Positions 18,094 to 27,621 are shown, counted from the first letter of the stretch. The stretch: 64,000 nt of DNA from Bacillus timonensis (GCF_000285535.1 NZ_HE610986.1:749069-813068); one strand, 5' to 3'. Program-made: numbers and translations. Notes: generated by a model from the letters alone, not told the origin.

Positions 18094-21087
18094 TTATGCT
18101 GTTTTTTTGCGTGTTGCGAAGAAGGCTGTGATTCCTACTCCTAGTAACAGTAAACCAACTAGTAAGATGTTGTAATTGTTCGTGGCTGTTTTAGGTAGTT
18201 TTTTGTCATCGTTCTTCTTGTCACTTTTATTATTCGTTTGTTTTGGCTTGTCGTCTTTATTGATTTCCTTGCCTGGCGTTGTTACTTCATCTTTATCATC
18301 AGCAGGTTGTTCTACAGGTGTACTAGGTGCTTCACCCTCTTCAGGATCTGTTTCGTCACCTGGTTCTTCTACCATTGCCGATGTTGTTACCTTGGTCGTT
18401 CCATAGATGAAGCGTTCCTCATTATTTTCATCAAATCCGATGATCTCAATAGTGTATTCTGTTTCAGGTTCGAGGTCTGAGAACAGGTAGGTTGTCTCCT
18501 TCATTTCTTCCTCTACCACTTCTCCATCTACAAAAACGGAATAGGTAAAGTCTTCAAATCCGTCGGATGTTACAGGTTCCCAACTTAGTTCAATCTCCGA
18601 ATCTGAAACATTATCAACTGAGATATCAAGGTATTCATAAAGTACAAGTACTTCTTTTTCTTCCAATTCATGAATAATCGCTAGTGTCCTAGAACCTTCT
18701 GTTAAATCTAATGGATTTTTCAATAACATAACTAACAGTAGGTTTTCCAACTTTAATAAGCTTGAAATATCGGAAATCTCATTGTAGCTCAAGTCCAGAA
18801 TTTCGATATTTAAGTTTTCTAAAGAAGTAATATCCTTGATTTTGTTTCGTTGTAACGTTAAATATGAAAGGTTTGTAAAACTAGAAAGTACTCCAATGTC
18901 TACAATTTCATTCCCGTCTAATCCTAAAAACTCAAGGTTTGTTAGATTTTTTAACGGTGAAATATCCACAATTTCATTTTCCGCTAAAGATAGATATGTA
19001 AGTTCCGTTAGTCCTTTCAGCGGCTTTAGTGATGAAATCGCGTTAGAATCTAAATGCAATTCTTCTAAATTAGTGGCAAACTCCAATCCTTTTAAATCAG
19101 TAATACCTCTTTCCGAGGCATCGAGAGCAGTTAAAATGCTCAGATCGCTTTCCACAATTTCACGTGAATTTATATGCAATGCTTCCTTAATCGCTTCCTC
19201 TAAAGCTGGGTCGTTAAATTGAACTGATTTGCCTGACGGGGTAGGTGGCGTCTTAACATATGCATATGCACTTCCCCACACAAAGCCATCCTCATCGACA
19301 CCCTCAACCGTGATATCGATTTCTGATAAAGGATCAAGTCCTGTTAGCTTATAAAATGGTTTTGAGACAGGCGTTTCCCCAACTTCCTCACCATTTACGT
19401 AAACTAAGTACTTTTTAATATTTTCAACTACTTCGAAAAAGTTTATGTCAAATTCAACTGTGGATTCCGTTACATCTGTCACAACAATTTCATGTTCAAT
19501 ATCGCTCCATTCAATATAAACATCTCTTTCTTGGAGTTTTTGAATAACTGCCATATCTGATGAACCTTTACTAAGGTCAAGTCCATAGTTGCCATATACA
19601 GTTACATGCGTTAGGTTCGGCAATTCAAGAAGCGTATCAATCTCATCTAAATCATTGTAAGCTAAAAAGACAGTATCGAGACTTTTTAAGTTTGCTAGGT
19701 TTTTAATAGTAGAAATTTGATTTTCATCAAGATCAAGGAATGAAAGATTTATAAGATTTTTGATTGGTGTTAAATCCTTGATTTCATTTCCACTTAGCGT
19801 AAGGTCCACAAGGTTTGTTGCGGACTCAATACCTGTTAGGTCCTTGATTTCTAAATAACCCGCATCAAGAGAAGTTAATCTCTCCATATCGTCGATGTAA
19901 ATGTCTCGATGATAGACTTTTAACGCCTCTACCACAGCCATTTTTAAATTTTCATCTTTAAATTGAACCTTTTCTCCGACAGGTGGCGCAGTCGTTTTTG
20001 CTTCGGTTTCGATGGTCTCGACTGTCCCATCCTTATAGAAAATATCCACTTTTACCTGATAAGTTGTTTCCTGCAAAAGGTCAGTGTACGTGTATGCCGT
20101 TGCGTAAGGATCGGTAATTTCCTCGACCATTGTGTCATTTAGGTACACTTGGTATTTTTTAATATCTTCGGGTTCCCATGGCTCCTCCCAATATATTGAG
20201 ATGGATTGCTCCGTTACACCCTCGACAGATAGAACTTTTTTAATGATTAATTGATCATCATCTAAGAGAATCTCAATCGGGTTAGCTTGGTAGTCACGGT
20301 CGTTTTCGACCTCAAATTCTGCTGTGATTTCTTCCTCAGTTGAGTAGTTGAAGGTAACGAGTTCATATGTTCCAACTGGTAATTCTAGATTCTTAGATTC
20401 ACTGTCATAGTCGTTGAAAAAGCCTTCCTCATCTAAGAAGCCATAGTATTCTATTTCAGCAACATTTTCACTAACCCCAATGATTGAATAGTCAAAGTCG
20501 TACGGGATATTGCCTTTTGTTGTGGAAACTTTGACGTTTGTTACCACGGTTTCATTTGATGATGCTGGTACAGTTGTTTCTGAAGCTTCTGTTGGTTCTT
20601 GTGGTTCAGTAACTTCAGAGGCGTCGGCTTCCACCTGGTTTTCAGTTTCCTCATTGGCTTCGCCTTGGCCTTCTTCTATTTCTTCGCTTTGGTCACCTTC
20701 TGGAGTCGTTTCTTCAGAAAGATACTCTACCTTTTCACTTGTTAGTAGATTTCCAGATGACGTCAGCGCTGTAACTTCATATGTATACGTGGTGTTCGAT
20801 ATGATATTCGTGTCTTCATATGAATACTGTTTGATCGTTTCATCTTTGGTTTGTACACTCGGTTCAATTTTAGTTGTTTGTCCATTTTTAATAAGTTGAT
20901 AGTTTATGATTTCTTCATTTTGTGGGAGTGACGCTTCCCACGTTAACGTGATGCCATTCTCTGATTCCGTTAAACTTAGCTGGCTTAGCTTGTTTTGCGC
21001 CTGAGTCTTGCTGATGGTCAATGGACTCAAGAACGAAAGCAGTAATACTAGGACCATACTTACATGTAGCCATTTTCGATTACGCAT
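18094..21087 (-). CDS. LPXTG-anchored leucine-rich-repeat / fibronectin III surface protein (internalin-like)
   Basis: A 997-residue wall-anchored protein. Order: signal peptide (LHVSMVLVLLLSFLSPL), fibronectin III-like domain, a Glu-rich low-complexity stretch (about 120-175), another Fn3, a first leucine-rich block (TNLVDLTLSGNEIKDLTPIK and repeats), Fn3, a second leucine-rich block (ATNLEELHLDSNAISSLKPL and repeats), Fn3, then an acidic/Lys linker and the sorting signal LPKTA at 964-968 with a helix and RKK tail. Leucine-rich units of 22 residues match the SDS22-like type found in internalins. Expected sortase A substrate. Possible role in adhesion to protein or polysaccharide ligands; ligand unknown. 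The gene's 3' end abuts a palindromic repeat. Confidence 0.92.
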   Translation of the reverse strand: MRNRKWLHVSMVLVLLLSFLSPLTISKTQAQNKLSQLSLTESENGITLTWEASLPQNEEIINYQLIKNGQTTKIEPSVQTKDETIKQYSYEDTNIISNTTYTYEVTALTSSGNLLTSEKVEYLSEETTPEGDQSEEIEEGQGEANEETENQVEADASEVTEPQEPTEASETTVPASSNETVVTNVKVSTTKGNIPYDFDYSIIGVSENVAEIEYYGFLDEEGFFNDYDSESKNLELPVGTYELVTFNYSTEEEITAEFEVENDRDYQANPIEILLDDDQLIIKKVLSVEGVTEQSISIYWEEPWEPEDIKKYQVYLNDTMVEEITDPYATAYTYTDLLQETTYQVKVDIFYKDGTVETIETEAKTTAPPVGEKVQFKDENLKMAVVEALKVYHRDIYIDDMERLTSLDAGYLEIKDLTGIESATNLVDLTLSGNEIKDLTPIKNLINLSFLDLDENQISTIKNLANLKSLDTVFLAYNDLDEIDTLLELPNLTHVTVYGNYGLDLSKGSSDMAVIQKLQERDVYIEWSDIEHEIVVTDVTESTVEFDINFFEVVENIKKYLVYVNGEEVGETPVSKPFYKLTGLDPLSEIDITVEGVDEDGFVWGSAYAYVKTPPTPSGKSVQFNDPALEEAIKEALHINSREIVESDLSILTALDASERGITDLKGLEFATNLEELHLDSNAISSLKPLKGLTELTYLSLAENEIVDISPLKNLTNLEFLGLDGNEIVDIGVLSSFTNLSYLTLQRNKIKDITSLENLNIEILDLSYNEISDISSLLKLENLLLVMLLKNPLDLTEGSRTLAIIHELEEKEVLVLYEYLDISVDNVSDSEIELSWEPVTSDGFEDFTYSVFVDGEVVEEEMKETTYLFSDLEPETEYTIEIIGFDENNEERFIYGTTKVTTSAMVEEPGDETDPEEGEAPSTPVEQPADDKDEVTTPGKEINKDDKPKQTNNKSDKKNDDKKLPKTATNNYNILLVGLLLLGVGITAFFATRKKTA

Positions 21088-21531
21088 TTACCCTTCCTCC
21101 TACCGGAATTACAATAATAATAGAAACCATCCAGCATATTATATATCAGAGAATAGGAAAATAGTATCTAAATCTTCCTAAAATTAACATATTTCGAAAG
21201 CTGAAAATACTGAATTTGAGGGACCAGGGACCAGGGGGACGGTTCTCGTGGTCCTAGTACTCTTAGAATACTTACTTCATCTGACATTAAATTTGAGGAT
21301 AACGGATATTGACGACATTGTATCGAAAAAAACCATGATACCGGCCAATAGCTCCAGCAAGTCAAACAGCCGTAACAGAGCTAATATTTTTTCTTTCCCA
21401 ATACTTTATTAATTGACACAATTAATGTAGTGTGGACTTGAGTGACTGGCAAGTCTTTTAATACACTCATAAGAATCAAGTACAGACACTGCATTTTTTC
21501 GCAAAGATCTGTTCCTTTACTACAATAATCA
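21088..21531. other. Intergenic region with one GGGACC-type repeat
   Basis: Upstream region of the LPXTG gene. Apart from a GGGACC-type palindrome at 21220-21255 I see no gene; open frames here lack ribosome-binding sites and family features. Confidence 0.5.
21220..21255. repeat. GGGACC-type palindromic repeat
   Basis: GGGACCAGGGACCAGG, GGGACGGTTCTCGTGGTCC. A sister family of the GGGACA repeat, sharing the GGGAC ends and GGGACGGTT core; a near-identical copy is at 24182-24221. Confidence 0.75.
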
Positions 21532-22737
21532 TCATCTAAATTCGAGTAATTGTATTGTAATTGAACTAATAGGATTACCGTTTTGGTTCTTAGATGTAAA
21601 GATATGAGATTTACTATAGCCATCATCAAATTTTATATGGTACCCATTTTCATCCATAGACCTTTCATCAAAATACTCTGCATATACGGGATCTGGATTA
21701 TAGGCCTTAACCACTTCATCGAAGTTATCGTAATAAATAGATGCCTTATCTCCCAAGATCTCCACTTTATAGATTTGATTACTTACTTTGGAAATTGTAT
21801 AGGTTGCATCAATATATTCAACGGTAAAATCACCTGATAATTCATTCTCTGAAATTGGTTGGCCATATTGAGCAATTAATTCTTCTTTTGTTTTACCAAA
21901 ATTCATCTTTTCATAAAATTCTTCATAAAGATTCGTTACTTCTATCGTTTCGGTATTATTTTTTACTTCAGAATCCTCCTTCTTTTCAAGTGCGAAATCA
22001 TAAACAAGTCTGGTATCTTTAGAACTAATCGCTACTAAATATTCACCATTTGAACTTTTTAAATTAAATAGATATGCTTTTCCCTGAGCTTCTTTCGATT
22101 CATATTCTTTGATAAATTCAGGTGTTCCTTCATATTGAGATAATATCTTTTCAGCTTCTTCTTTGGTTAATTGAATATCCTTTCCGTCCAATGTTTCAAA
22201 ATTCCATCCATCTATTTTCCATTCATCATTCTCTTTCGATAGGTTGAATGTAGATAAAGTACCTATATTATGCAATTCATTAGCTGGTTCTAAGGTGAAA
22301 ACTTTAAGGTTATTTTCTTCCTTTTGTTCAAAATCAAAACGAACATCATAATGAATCTTCGGTAAATAGACACTATCACACCCACAATAAAACTCCTCAA
22401 CAAATTCTTGCAATGTGGTGTCAGCAAAACTATTTGTAACAAATGTCATAACTTCTGGTTTTAATACGTTATAATCAACAGGATTTCCAGGTCCCCAACC
22501 ATTTCTCTCTCCTGAAGAAAGTAGTGTTTCAAATAACGGGTCGATTCTTTTATCTAATATTTTTTGAACATCTTCTTTTTTAAGTAAAACAAAGTCGTTT
22601 ACCGCATTTTTACCTTTTACTTCAGTGCTTACTTCTTCAACTTTTTCTTTATCCGTTTTAACAAATTCGTGGTACCCCATATATCCACCAACTCCAACAA
22701 TTATGGTAGAAATAATAGTAATAATAATTTTCAACAT
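21532..22737 (-). CDS. Membrane-anchored protein of unknown function
   Basis: A 401-residue protein with an N-terminal helix (IIITIISTIIVGVGGYMGYH) and an acidic/lysine-rich external part. It includes a CGC motif (EEFYCGCDSVY) and a segment near residues 290-340 (KTKEELIAQYGQPISENEL) that resembles small outer-lipoprotein-like modules found in Bacillus surface proteins. I recognise no enzyme family. The gene for a multi-pass membrane protein lies upstream in the same direction with about 120 bases between, so they may be co-transcribed. Confidence 0.65.
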   Translation of the reverse strand: MLKIIITIISTIIVGVGGYMGYHEFVKTDKEKVEEVSTEVKGKNAVNDFVLLKKEDVQKILDKRIDPLFETLLSSGERNGWGPGNPVDYNVLKPEVMTFVTNSFADTTLQEFVEEFYCGCDSVYLPKIHYDVRFDFEQKEENNLKVFTLEPANELHNIGTLSTFNLSKENDEWKIDGWNFETLDGKDIQLTKEEAEKILSQYEGTPEFIKEYESKEAQGKAYLFNLKSSNGEYLVAISSKDTRLVYDFALEKKEDSEVKNNTETIEVTNLYEEFYEKMNFGKTKEELIAQYGQPISENELSGDFTVEYIDATYTISKVSNQIYKVEILGDKASIYYDNFDEVVKAYNPDPVYAEYFDERSMDENGYHIKFDDGYSKSHIFTSKNQNGNPISSITIQLLEFR

Positions 22738-22856
22738 TCACTGTCCTCTTTTCTTCTTTTTGCTTGCATGCTTTATACTTCACTTATCCTATGTATATTT
22801 AAAAAGCGTTGCTTTTTTCAAAAAGGGCTACACCATTGCCCCTAATTCACAACTAA

Positions 22857-24008
22857 TCACTTATTCTCTTTCCAATTCTTTTTAATGTCATTGTTTTCAT
22901 CGAGCATATCCGTTAGGTAATGGATGCTTTGTAACAATTTTGTTTGTTCTAATAATCCAGGATTGTTGTTATTAACTTGAACTATGTAATTATCTAACTC
23001 ACTATTAATTAGATTGTTTCTCCGTTTGAACTCATCTGGTAAATCACCAAGTAATGGTGAGCTTTTTTGTTCATTGAACCTTATTAAATCTGTTTTCAAA
23101 ACTCTTAAAGTTTCTTCTAACTCTTGTAATGATGCCTGATCTTTTTCGGCCTCTTTTGCCAATAACGGCAATTTTTTCTCTAACTCTTTTAAATTATTAA
23201 TGTGTGTTACCGTTTGATCTACAAAATTATTACCCACAAAAATGTTCTCAATTGGCTCCCAATTTTTTAAAGCTACCAATAGAGGTATTATTAGCAATAT
23301 TGCAATCAAGATTTTTCTCCAACTTAGCTTGGATGATTCTTTTTCTGATTGAATAATTTCTTTAGCTGATCTTTTATCAAGAAATCGAATAACTAACATA
23401 AAAACTAGATAAATAGGAACACTCCAGAACAGAGCTTTTTGATCAAAATTTAATAATGAAAGCCATTTATATGAAAATATCCCCTCAAAGAATCCTCTAT
23501 TATTTTCTATTCTAAGTTCGTTATATTGAATGAGGCCAAGGAAAAGAACAATACCCGAATAGAATAACGAGAAATAGTGGATATTATATATTTTCTTAAC
23601 AAACCCTGGTATAAAACGAAAAGGGAACATAGCTAATATCCATATTCCTAAAAAAATATATAACGGGAGTAAAGATAGGATATCCTTTAAAATCTTATCT
23701 TTTATGAAAATAAGTAAAAAGAATGGAACGAGCAAAGCATAGATAATAGATAGATAAGGATTCAAAAGTAATGTTGCCACAATCACAATTATAAGCAAAA
23801 TAGGTGGTGTCAATCTTTCTGGATGAACGGGTAGTGGTTCTGAGGTTTTCTCGTTATTTTCTTCATTTTTCTCAAAAACCCATTTACCGAAGCCTGGTTG
23901 CCTTTTATAACCCTCTCTTTCTAATTCATCTTCAATTCGCCCCTTTGTCCAACTGCTTTTTGTGCTATTATATTCTTTCTCCTTTTTCTTAACATGATAG
24001 TCGTTCAA
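22857..24008 (-). CDS. Multi-pass membrane protein with C-terminal coiled coil
   Basis: A 383-residue protein. The first ~65 residues are charged and cytoplasmic (TKGRIEDELEREGYKRQPGF). Six or so helices follow, including PPILLIIVIVATLLLNPYLS, LLPLYIFLGIWILAMFPF and ILIAILLIIPLLVALKNW. The last ~120 residues form an extracytoplasmic coiled coil (KELEKKLPLLAKEAEKDQAS). No family recognised; probably works with the anchored protein encoded downstream. Confidence 0.65.
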   Translation of the reverse strand: MNDYHVKKKEKEYNSTKSSWTKGRIEDELEREGYKRQPGFGKWVFEKNEENNEKTSEPLPVHPERLTPPILLIIVIVATLLLNPYLSIIYALLVPFFLLIFIKDKILKDILSLLPLYIFLGIWILAMFPFRFIPGFVKKIYNIHYFSLFYSGIVLFLGLIQYNELRIENNRGFFEGIFSYKWLSLLNFDQKALFWSVPIYLVFMLVIRFLDKRSAKEIIQSEKESSKLSWRKILIAILLIIPLLVALKNWEPIENIFVGNNFVDQTVTHINNLKELEKKLPLLAKEAEKDQASLQELEETLRVLKTDLIRFNEQKSSPLLGDLPDEFKRRNNLINSELDNYIVQVNNNNPGLLEQTKLLQSIHYLTDMLDENNDIKKNWKENK

Positions 24009-24181
24009 AATGAAACCCCCTGATTCTTATTAATAAATCTATTCATAATTTACCTGTTGAACAATTTCTTCGATATTTAGATATCAGCGCAAATTGCTAT
24101 TTTAATATACAGTAAATTTCTAAAATGAGTCAATTGTACCATAAAACCCCAAATACTCACATTGTTTCTGAGCATTACTAT

Positions 24182-24280
24182 GGGACCAAGGAGGGACCAG
24201 GGGGACGGTTCTCGTGGTCCCGGGACATGGGGACAGGTTTGTTGTCCCAGAGTGGGACACTGAACCTGTCCCCATGTCCC
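24182..24280. repeat. GGGACC-type and double GGGACA-type repeats joined head to tail
   Basis: 24182-24221 is a GGGACC copy; 24222-24280 is a 59-bp GGGACA double unit (GGGACATGGGGACAGG ... CCTGTCCCCATGTCCC). The junction is exact, CCC then GGG, so the two families can sit side by side. Confidence 0.85.
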
Positions 24281-24302
24281 ACCTAAAAAAGGAACAGGAA
24301 GG

Positions 24303-24330
24303 AAGCTATCTCATTTGAGGTAGTTTTTTT
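24303..24330 (+). terminator. Hairpin with T-run
   Basis: AAGCTATCTC, ATTT, GAGGTAGTT followed by TTTTTT on the plus strand. No plus-strand gene lies upstream nearby; it may insulate the amidase gene or be a relic. Confidence 0.55.
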
Positions 24331-24406
24331 AAATTTGTGTTAAATAACTGTTACAACCTGTACGAAGTTAACAGCCCAACATATTTTATAAAAAAGGAGG
24401 TATTTA

Positions 24407-25210
24407 ATGTATAAGATTACGAAGGATTACATTAAAATCGGGAATTCACGTTCAGGGCAAAAGATTTCAAAGGTTCGTTTTATTGTGAGTCACGACACTG
24501 GGAATCCTGGTTCAACTGCTTATAACAATCGTACGTATTTTAACAACCAACAGCCCAGTGCTTCCGCCCATACATTTGTGGATGATAAATATATTTTAGA
24601 AATAATCCCACTTAACGAAAAAGCATGGCATGTTCAATATAATAAACCGAAAGATAACCAACTTTTTGGAGACGATGCCAATGATGCAGCAATAGGTGTT
24701 GAATTGTGTTGGGGCGGAAGTATTAATTTCCAAGAAGCCTACAAACGATATGTGTGGTACCACGCTTATCTTTGTAAAACATTTAATTTACAACCTAGAA
24801 AACATATTGTCTCACACAAAACCATTGATCCTCAAAGACGCTCCGACCCTGATAATGCACTAAAAAGATATGGAATCACATGGTCCCAGTTTATTAATGA
24901 TGTAGTTAAAGAATTTGAAGGTAAAAAAGTTGAATCTAAACCAGCTCCACAAATAACAAAGGAGGAAAATGACATGTTAGAAAAAGCAATATTAATTGGT
25001 GGACTTCCTGATTTTGCAGTAGCAGAGCTATTAGCCGCCCGACTACAAGCACCTATTTACACTCGTGATGCCTATCCAGGTGGCAAAGTTACAAAGGAAT
25101 TATATGTAGTGGGTGGATCGACAGCAGGTCTACAGGCAGATAAAATTATCAATCTAACTGGTAAAGACCGATTTGAAGTAGCACAAAAAGTCGGGAATTA
25201 CCTAAAGTAA
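24407..25210 (+). CDS. N-acetylmuramoyl-L-alanine amidase (amidase_2 family), no signal peptide
   Basis: A 267-residue zinc amidase that cleaves the MurNAc-L-Ala bond of peptidoglycan. The amidase_2 domain covers about residues 15-155; probable zinc ligands are H29 (VSHD), H137 (VSHKTI) and D147 (RRSDP), with E99 in the active site. Residues 190-267 look like a single CWB2-type wall-binding unit (ILIGGLPDFAVAELLAARLQ ... LYVVGGSTAGL ... TGKDRFEVAQKVG). It has no export signal, so export would need a holin or another route, as for prophage endolysins; no phage genes flank it. AAGGAGG precedes the ATG. Confidence 0.9.
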   Translation: MYKITKDYIKIGNSRSGQKISKVRFIVSHDTGNPGSTAYNNRTYFNNQQPSASAHTFVDDKYILEIIPLNEKAWHVQYNKPKDNQLFGDDANDAAIGVELCWGGSINFQEAYKRYVWYHAYLCKTFNLQPRKHIVSHKTIDPQRRSDPDNALKRYGITWSQFINDVVKEFEGKKVESKPAPQITKEENDMLEKAILIGGLPDFAVAELLAARLQAPIYTRDAYPGGKVTKELYVVGGSTAGLQADKIINLTGKDRFEVAQKVGNYLK

Positions 25211-25218
25211 ACTAAGAT

Positions 25219-25246
25219 AAGCCCTTTCTCTTTGGAGATGGGGCTT
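25219..25246 (+). terminator. Intrinsic terminator after the amidase gene
   Basis: AAGCCCTTTCTC and GAGATGGGGCTT pair around a short loop, followed by GTTGTTTT. Confidence 0.65.
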
Positions 25247-25720
25247 GTTGTTTTGAATTTTTGTCGATTCTACGAAAATAGACATAAGAACTTTCTGGCA
25301 AGCATCTTCAAAAGATAGCAAGCTGTAAAGCCGCTGTTTAAATAATAAGAAAATATGGAAGCAAAATTATTTTTAAATAGGATTTTTATGATAATGATGT
25401 CCGAAACAGTTTATTTCAGAGGACCTAAAATCCTTTCAATCAAACGTTCGTTTGAAAATCAAATTTTAGTCCAACTCTTAACTAAGCTGGCAAACAATCG
25501 TTTGTTTGAATTAATACTTTATGATTAGTACAGATTTTTTTAAAACTTTAATTTGATATATAAAAATACATATAAAAGAATACTCCTATTTGGCTACAAC
25601 CAAACGGAAGCGATTTTTTGATTCTGCCATACCTTAGTCCCGTATTGCAATTACATTGTTGTAAGCATTTCTGTACCTTCCCTTTTTCTTAGCATTAATC
25701 TCATAAATCAAAAACAAATT
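25247..25720. other. Intergenic region upstream of the nuclease toxin gene
   Basis: About 475 bases without a supported gene. It contains two short palindromes (25440-25455 and 25491-25504), described separately; no immunity-type gene was found on either strand. Confidence 0.5.
25440..25504. promoter_or_regulatory. Pair of CAAAC-N4-GTTTG palindromes (operator-like)
   Basis: TCAAACGTTCGTTTGA at 25440-25455 and CAAACAATCGTTTG at 25491-25504, start points 51 bases apart. The size and symmetry fit TetR-family operators. Similar palindromes cluster at 33049-33163. No regulator of this type is encoded in the window. Confidence 0.45.
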
Positions 25721-25749
25721 TTCACAATTCCTTTTATTTTTGTTATATA
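25721..25749 (+). promoter_or_regulatory. Probable sigma-A promoter of the nuclease toxin gene
   Basis: TTCACA, 17 bases, TATATA, about 45 bases before the GTG start. Confidence 0.5.
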
Positions 25750-25795
25750 CTGGTAAGTATCGAAAATAGGTACATAGTAGGAGGATTATAGTCAC

Positions 25796-26755
25796 GTGAG
25801 TCTTATAAGAGATTTAGGGAAAGGTCTAGGAAAAGCTGCGGGTTTTGTTGTAGGGAAGCCAATCGAATTTGTTGGTGAGGTTACAGGTGTCAATTTAATA
25901 GAAGATATTGGAAAAGGTGTGCAAACGGCTTCAGAATTTGCAGGAGACACTGTTGGACAAGTTGCAAGTGGGGCTGTTGATACTGTATCTGGCATTATTA
26001 ACGAAGATTCAACCAAACGAGATAAAGGACTTGGGGAAATGGGCAATGCTGTTTCCAGAACTGCAAAGGGTGTCGTTGTAACAGCTAAAAATGCAATCCA
26101 TGACGGTGGAGATGTTATTGGCGGATTTATGGATGGGGACCAAAACAGAATGAAAAAAGGAGCATCTTCTCTAGTAAAAACAGTAGCAGTTTCCTCCTTG
26201 GCGATTGGTCTGCTTGATGTTGTTGATGGTGCTGATGGTGATCATGTTGCTCAGGCCGAAACACCTGATACTCCTAACAACACTGTACTATCCGTCGACT
26301 CTGATTCTACGCTAACAAATGAAGGTGGCACAACACTTGAAACAACTAACGACCATTTAGCAGGATCTGTGCATCCAGAAACAGGAGTTCCATTTGAAGA
26401 AAATACAGTAGAACTCCCAACTGGTGAAGTAGTTACGGGTGTTTACCCGGTTTTTGATGTTGAGTATGAAGTACAAATGGATGAAAGTTTGTACCTTCAA
26501 TCTGATTATGTACATTTCAACTACGCAAATGCTGAATTATATGATGCTATCCAAGCAGATTCACAATTGGCTGATGACTTAGGATTAAGTGAACAAGACA
26601 TACAAGCTTTAGCAAATGGCGATACCCCAGAAGGATTTACTTGGCACCATAATGAAGAGCCAGGAGTATTACAGTTAGTAGATGAAGAGATTCATGCGAA
26701 TACTGGGCATGACGGTGGCAGAGAATTATGGGGCGGCGGAGAGCAGTACCGCTAA
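25796..26755 (+). CDS. Polymorphic-toxin-type nuclease with C-terminal WHH (HNH-fold) domain
   Basis: A 319-residue protein starting at GTG behind AGGAGG. Residues 1-150 are Gly/Ala/Val-rich and amphipathic (GKGLGKAAGFVVGKPIEFVG), resembling the N-terminal delivery or packing region of some Firmicute toxins, but there is no LXG domain or signal peptide. Residues 190-319 form the toxin: HPETGVPF, then TWHHNEEPGVLQLVDEEIH with W283-H284-H285 and H300, and TGHDGGRELWGGG with H305. These residues define the WHH branch of the HNH/endonuclease VII superfamily, predicted DNases. No immunity gene is adjacent: the next gene is a converging SDR. How it is exported, or whether it acts inside the cell, is unknown. 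Confidence 0.82.
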   Translation: MSLIRDLGKGLGKAAGFVVGKPIEFVGEVTGVNLIEDIGKGVQTASEFAGDTVGQVASGAVDTVSGIINEDSTKRDKGLGEMGNAVSRTAKGVVVTAKNAIHDGGDVIGGFMDGDQNRMKKGASSLVKTVAVSSLAIGLLDVVDGADGDHVAQAETPDTPNNTVLSVDSDSTLTNEGGTTLETTNDHLAGSVHPETGVPFEENTVELPTGEVVTGVYPVFDVEYEVQMDESLYLQSDYVHFNYANAELYDAIQADSQLADDLGLSEQDIQALANGDTPEGFTWHHNEEPGVLQLVDEEIHANTGHDGGRELWGGGEQYR

Positions 26756-26772
26756 TTTTAGAGTTGCATGGA

Positions 26773-26812
26773 AAAAGGCTAATGTTTTAGGGTGTTATCC
26801 ATTAGTCCTTTT
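26773..26812. terminator. Bidirectional terminator between toxin and SDR genes
   Basis: AAAAGGCTAATG pairs with CATTAGTCCTTTT with one bulge; T-rich on both strands. It overlaps the SDR 3' end. Confidence 0.7.
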
Positions 26813-27596
26813 CTTTGATTTCAAACTTCTCTATCTTATTTTTGTGGCGATTCACCACATTCACCCCGCCCGAAGCCGAGATCACACTCCCCGTAATAAA
26901 ATCTGAGTTATCCTCACATAAGAAGGCGATGATTCTCGCTATATCTTCGCCTGTGCCAGGTCGGCCGATTGGCGTTTTAGTGTCCTGTTGTGTGCGAGCT
27001 GTCAAAATTGAGGCTTCCTTCATATCTCCAGTGATGTCTCCTGGGCACACCATGTTTACCGTAATCCCGTGTTGTGCTTCCTCGAGAGCGACAGACTTGG
27101 TAAGTGACACGAGACCAACCTTTGCTGCACTAAAGGCAGCGCGATATATCCAGCCAGGCGAGCTCTCTGCATCTTGAAAGCCATAAGTAATAACCCTGCC
27201 AAATTTCTGTCTCCGCATCACAGGAATAGTAAGTTTGAGAAAGTGGTAGACTGAACTCAAATTGCCGTCTATCATTTCGTTCCATTCATGATCCTCATAA
27301 TCTACGAGTTTTTTCCGTTCAAAAATATAGGGGCCGGCGTTGTTAATGAGGTAGTCAATTCGACCAAATCGGTTCATGGCTTGAGTAAAAATAGTAGAGA
27401 TGTCCTCTTTTTTCGTAATATCACCTTTGACGAATTGGATGCATTCTAAATTGGATTTCCATTCTCGTTTAAGCTCTTCGACGCGAGCCTCGTCACTCCT
27501 ATAATTCACAGTTACCGAGCAACCCATTTTCAAAAATTCCTCTGTCACTTTTCTACCTAATCCCTTTGTTCCTGCTGTAATGACTGCGTGTCTCAT
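26802..27596 (-). CDS. Short-chain dehydrogenase/reductase with altered catalytic Tyr
   Basis: A 264-residue SDR resembling Bacillus YtkK/FabG-like proteins. The cofactor motif is TAGTKGLG at the N-terminus, NNAGPY follows near residue 90, and C-terminal PIGRPGTGEDIARIIAFLC is typical. At the catalytic YxxxK position the sequence is AFSAAKVG: the Tyr is Phe while the Lys is kept, so oxidoreductase activity may be lost or altered. Start moved to the ATG at 27596, six bases after AGGTGA. It follows folE by about 50 bases on the same strand, with a palindromic repeat between. A role in pterin reduction is conceivable from the neighbour but unsupported by the motif. Confidence 0.8.
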   Translation of the reverse strand: MRHAVITAGTKGLGRKVTEEFLKMGCSVTVNYRSDEARVEELKREWKSNLECIQFVKGDITKKEDISTIFTQAMNRFGRIDYLINNAGPYIFERKKLVDYEDHEWNEMIDGNLSSVYHFLKLTIPVMRRQKFGRVITYGFQDAESSPGWIYRAAFSAAKVGLVSLTKSVALEEAQHGITVNMVCPGDITGDMKEASILTARTQQDTKTPIGRPGTGEDIARIIAFLCEDNSDFITGSVISASGGVNVVNRHKNKIEKFEIKEKD

Positions 27597-27621
27597 CTGT
27601 TTCACCTGCCATTCCGTATTT

